Part shown: positions 61,234-64,000 of the stretch, one piece after another
Layout of the letters: the number at the start of each line of letters is the position of its first letter
Position numbering within the stretch: the stretch's first letter is position 1
NCBI RefSeq assembly: GCF_025698945.1
Contig: NZ_JAILWM010000003.1
Location: forward strand, 124,001-188,000
From: Nitrosopumilus sp.
GTDB lineage: Archaea > Thermoproteota > Nitrososphaeria > Nitrososphaerales > Nitrosopumilaceae
DNA: 64,000 bases
Reading direction: 5' to 3'
Translations under genes and position numbers: made by a program
Notes under the pieces: generated by a model
Databases searched by the model: none
The model's input: only the letters and a program-made list of their open reading frames with translations
Told to the model about the DNA's origin: nothing

Positions 61234-61881
61234 ATGGAAATTACCGTAGATCAAATGTACAAAATTGAAAACAAAGGTCATGATATGGGCTTTTTAAAAA
61301 AATTCATGATGGAAAATGCTGGAGCCGTATCTGTTAGAAGATTAGTAGAAAAACTCGTAAATTTAGATTCAAAAAAAGTGCTAATTTTTGTTGGTTTGGG
61401 AAATAATGGTGGTGATGGATTAGTAATGGCAAGACATTTGGCAGGTTATGGTGCCGATGTAACAGTAATTTTACTTGGAAAACCAGAGAAAATTAAAACT
61501 GAAGAAAGTAATTGGAATTGGTCAATCTTAAAAAAAATGCCATCAGTGAAATTAGTCTCAGGTGATTCATTTGATGTAAGTTTTAAACCAGATGTAATTG
61601 TGGATGCCATACTTGGCACTGGAATTTCAGGAGAAATTCGAGAACCATACGCATCAGCAATAAATTACATTAATCAAACAGATTGCTACAAATTTGCAGT
61701 TGATGTTCCTTCTGGACTAGATCCGCAAACGGGAGAGACAGCAAATATTTACACAAAATGTAACATGACTGTAACATTTCATAAGATGAAACAAGGTATT
61801 CCAAAAAGAAAGGATCTTACTGGAGAACTACATGCCGAAAAAATTGGAATTCCACCAGAAGCTGAGGAGGGAATACTTTGA
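61234..61881 (+). CDS. nnrE: NAD(P)H-hydrate epimerase
   Basis: Repairs damaged NAD(P)HX by epimerising it; 215 residues. The YjeF_N fold shows VGLGNNGGDGLVMARHLAGYGADV (~47-70), DAILGTGISGEIREPY (the catalytic Asp region, ~127-142) and FAVDVPSGLDPQTGE. The dehydratase domain that is often fused is missing here and must be encoded elsewhere. ATG 61234 is preferred over a TTG 24 nt upstream. It ends inside the start of the MBL-fold gene (overlap 4 nt). Confidence 0.92.
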   Translation: MEITVDQMYKIENKGHDMGFLKKFMMENAGAVSVRRLVEKLVNLDSKKVLIFVGLGNNGGDGLVMARHLAGYGADVTVILLGKPEKIKTEESNWNWSILKKMPSVKLVSGDSFDVSFKPDVIVDAILGTGISGEIREPYASAINYINQTDCYKFAVDVPSGLDPQTGETANIYTKCNMTVTFHKMKQGIPKRKDLTGELHAEKIGIPPEAEEGIL

Positions 61882-62489
61882 TAGTTCATCAAATCCAAGT
61901 TGGAAATATGCAGAATTTTACATATATTGTTGAAGATGAAGAAACCAATGAAGCAATAATTATTGATCCTTCATGGGATTTAATGGAATTGGAATTGGTA
62001 ATTAAAAAAAATGATCTTAAAATTAAATATATTGTAAATACACATCACCATTTTGATCATACTATTGGTAATGAAGCAATGCATGATTCCACAAAGGCTC
62101 CAATTATCCAACATGAGTTTTCAGAATTAAAACACGACATTTCTGTAAAAGATGGTGATTTTATTGAGTTTGGAAATTCAAAACTCAAAGTACTGCATAC
62201 GCCTGGGCATTCAAAGGATAGTATCTGCTTGATAGGTGATGGAAAAATTTTCTCAGGTGATACATTGTTTGTTGGAAATTGCGGTAGAATTGATCTTCCT
62301 GGAGGAAGTGCAAAAGAACTGTATCATAGCCTCTTTGACATTCTATATTCTTTAGACGATAATCTGGTCCTTTATTCAGGTCATAATTATGGGCATTCAG
62401 AGACATCTGCACTTGGACAAGAAAAGATTACTAATCTTGTATTGCAGAAAAGAACCGAACAACAATTTCTTGAAATGATGGGTCAGTGA
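61878..62489 (+). CDS. Metallo-beta-lactamase-fold hydrolase (glyoxalase II-like)
   Basis: 203 residues. Zinc motifs HHHFDHT (~57), HTPGHSKDS (~112), SGDTLFVGNCGRIDL and SGHNYGH (~170) are all in place for the two-metal site. Closest in layout to glyoxalase II and persulfide dioxygenase-like enzymes; the thioester substrate is unknown. TTG start overlapping the nnrE stop, so the two are translationally coupled. Confidence 0.88.
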   Translation: MIVHQIQVGNMQNFTYIVEDEETNEAIIIDPSWDLMELELVIKKNDLKIKYIVNTHHHFDHTIGNEAMHDSTKAPIIQHEFSELKHDISVKDGDFIEFGNSKLKVLHTPGHSKDSICLIGDGKIFSGDTLFVGNCGRIDLPGGSAKELYHSLFDILYSLDDNLVLYSGHNYGHSETSALGQEKITNLVLQKRTEQQFLEMMGQ

Positions 62490-62493
62490 TTTT

Positions 62494-63558
62494 TTGGAAA
62501 ATTTTGAATTATTTGGAAATACTGAAAATGCTCAAAAATTTCTTAATTGTATAAAACCCGGAAAGTTTCTATTCTCTCTTGTACTGTCATATACTGAAAC
62601 TTGTGAAATTCCAGGAATTTCTTTTGCAGGTGCAGACAAGGACTCGATAAAATTTACTCCTCCTGCTGATGCAGAATATCTTCATTATGGATATTGTAAA
62701 ACAATTGAAAAAATCCCAATGACTCCTGATGGAAAACCAACTCCTGGATTACTCACTAAAACTGCTTTAGAATCTGCTAGCATTCCTCATATTACAATTA
62801 ATGCTGGAAGTAAAATTTCTCCACAACTACCATTCATTAATACTGGAATGTCTTTTGGAAAGAATATTTCAATTCAAGATGCAATGACTGATTCTGAAGT
62901 ATCTCATGCCGTAGATTATGGGCGAATAGTTGGAAGAACTTTAGCTTCTCTAACTGATTGTCTAATAATTGGTGAAAGTATTCCTGGAGGCACTACTACA
63001 TCATTAGCAGTGCTACGTGCATTGGGTTTTGATGCAAAAGTTAGTTCAAGTATTCCAAACAATCCTGTAGAACTAAAAAATCAAATTGTAACTTCAGCAT
63101 TAGAACGAATTGATTCAGATCATCCTTATAGAATTATTTCTAAAGTTGGAGATCCTATGATTCCTTTTGTAGCAGGAATGCTAAGTTCTGCCTCTGAGGT
63201 ATCTAAGGTAATGCTTGCTGGTGGGACTCAAATGACTGCTGTGCTTGCCTTTGCATCAAAAATTGGATTTAATGATGAAAATGCGGCCATTGGAACAACT
63301 TCATACATTACTAATGATCAAAGTGCAAATTTTCAAACTTTAGTTTCAAAAATTGCAGATGTTCCAGCATTTTCTGTAGATCCAGGATTGAGCAATTCTA
63401 AATTTCCAGGATTAAAGGCATTCTCAGAAGGTTTTGCAAAAGAGGGAGTTGGTGCAGGAGGCAGTATTATTTCATCTATGATCAAAACAGGAAATTCTTC
63501 ACAAAAGTTTCTGGAATTAGCAGAAAAAGAATATCATAGATTGTTTACTTCACAGTAA
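62494..63558 (+). CDS. CobT-like nicotinate-nucleotide phosphoribosyltransferase (UPF0284)
   Basis: 354 residues of the archaeal CobT-like family, thought to activate the lower base of cobamides from a nicotinate nucleotide. Blocks include NAGSKISPQLPFINTG, DCLIIGESIPGGTTTSLAVLRALGF, DPMIPFVAGML and MLAGGTQMTAVLAF. The catalytic Glu near the end is represented by KEGVGAGGS. Thaumarchaea make B12, so this is a sensible member of that pathway, but no other cob gene is adjacent. It uses a TTG start 4 nt after the MBL gene stop. The 3' end overlaps glmS by 14 nt. Confidence 0.8.
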   Translation: MENFELFGNTENAQKFLNCIKPGKFLFSLVLSYTETCEIPGISFAGADKDSIKFTPPADAEYLHYGYCKTIEKIPMTPDGKPTPGLLTKTALESASIPHITINAGSKISPQLPFINTGMSFGKNISIQDAMTDSEVSHAVDYGRIVGRTLASLTDCLIIGESIPGGTTTSLAVLRALGFDAKVSSSIPNNPVELKNQIVTSALERIDSDHPYRIISKVGDPMIPFVAGMLSSASEVSKVMLAGGTQMTAVLAFASKIGFNDENAAIGTTSYITNDQSANFQTLVSKIADVPAFSVDPGLSNSKFPGLKAFSEGFAKEGVGAGGSIISSMIKTGNSSQKFLELAEKEYHRLFTSQ

Positions 63559-64000
63559 CTGATTTTGCAAGATTTCTTGGATAATCTGGATCTGTATCTT
63601 TCTCTAATGCAGCATAATACGATAATAACTGAATAGGAATTATCTCTGAAATTGGATATGTCAGCTCATCTGTTTTTGGAATTTCTATCCAATAATCATA
63701 CACATCACTTTCAATGTCTGAAATTCCAATAATTTTTGCATTACGTGCTTTAATTTCTCTTGCACTAGTTAGGGTATCTGCATAAGTCGAATCATTTGGA
63801 TTGATAATCACTACAAACACATTTGAGTCCATTAATGCCAGTGGACCGTGTTTTAATTCCCCCCCTGCAATTCCTTCAGCATGAATGTATGTTAATTCTT
63901 TTAATTTCAAAGCTGCCTCAATAGCAATTGGATAGTGCATCCCTCTGCCCAGAATATAAATATCTGAAATGTCTTTGAGCTCCTTTGCAATTTGCTGAAT
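63545..64000 (-). CDS. glmS: Glutamine--fructose-6-phosphate aminotransferase, C-terminal part
   Basis: Frame remains open to the window edge, so the N-terminal glutaminase and first SIS domain lie outside. What is seen is the second SIS (isomerase) domain: ILGRGMHYPIAIEAALKLKELTYIHAEGIAGGELKHGPLALM and the closing DYPRNLAKSVTVK, seen in blocks. The ELKHGP motif and the final K-SVTV sequence are diagnostic for GlmS. Makes glucosamine 6-phosphate for glycan synthesis, e.g. surface-layer glycosylation. Confidence 0.94.
   Translation of the reverse strand: MQQIAKELKDISDIYILGRGMHYPIAIEAALKLKELTYIHAEGIAGGELKHGPLALMDSNVFVVIINPNDSTYADTLTSAREIKARNAKIIGISDIESDVYDYWIEIPKTDELTYPISEIIPIQLLSYYAALEKDTDPDYPRNLAKSVTVK

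Noticed and set aside
1-64000. Prophage, insertion sequences, integrase or defence islands
   Set aside because: No transposase, recombinase, capsid, restriction or Cas-like protein and no long repeats were found; gene content is core metabolism and information processing.

Overview
The window is from a Nitrosopumilus-like ammonia-oxidising archaeon (Thaumarchaeota/Nitrososphaerota). The evidence: AT-rich sequence; archaeal information-processing genes (RfcL, ABCE1/RLI, RpoN, uS2, archaeal-type GluRS, translin); archaeal isoprenoid genes (mevalonate kinase, isopentenyl phosphate kinase, two prenyl synthases); an unlinked 5S rRNA gene; and the three-gene biotin-dependent acetyl/propionyl-CoA carboxylase of the 3-hydroxypropionate/4-hydroxybutyrate cycle, lying next to an 11-gene nuo operon that lacks nuoEFG. 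From memory, this gene order resembles the Nmar_0260-0310 region of N. maritimus; I could not check that. No prophage, insertion sequence or CRISPR array is visible. This is core chromosome, and what is odd lies inside genes and between them.

Layout. 1-6070: end of argH, tRNA-Lys and tRNA-Asp, an Ala/Glu-rich coiled-coil protein, a glutamyl-tRNA-reductase-like protein without the catalytic residues, a DUF1059 protein and two secreted proteins. 6099-10543: ferredoxin-NADP reductase-like protein, FBPase/IMPase, an unknown protein, the RFC large subunit and a Cys-rich protein. 10649-25206: acyl-CoA carboxylase operon, peroxiredoxin and the nuoABCDHIJKMLN operon. 25196-35866: prenyl synthase, a tRNA-Glu with a T-loop intron, a TenA/CADD-like protein, a CAT-anticodon tRNA followed by a C/D box guide RNA, pyrE, LarA-like protein, M50 protease, GNAT, Trm5-like protein, RLI, 5S rRNA, leucyl aminopeptidase and tiny regulatory-type proteins.

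35940-39240 is a non-oxidative pentose phosphate operon: transketolase N-half fused to ribulose-phosphate epimerase, transketolase C-half, transaldolase. It would supply pentoses from the gluconeogenesis fed by the carboxylase cycle and the FBPase. 39291-50991 is a looser region: a TGRGTG-repeat protein, CorA, tRNA-His, a Ddl-like ATP-grasp/M20 fusion, SOD, universal stress proteins, nitroreductase, Rieske protein and many small conserved proteins. 50988-59049 is a minus-strand block: rpoN, enolase, uS2, mevalonate kinase, IPK, an IDI-like Nudix protein, GGPP synthase, gltX and an FAH-family protein. 59102-64000 holds tRNA-Leu, translin, an antiporter, NAD(P)HX epimerase, an MBL hydrolase, a CobT-like protein and the 3' end of glmS.

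The most interesting signals are: enzymes of otherwise familiar families that lack their catalytic residues (HemA-like, IDI-like, the M20 half of the Ddl fusion); the transketolase-epimerase fusion; the C/D box RNA; the T-loop intron; the TGRGTG-repeat protein; and a strongly self-complementary element at 47726-47791.
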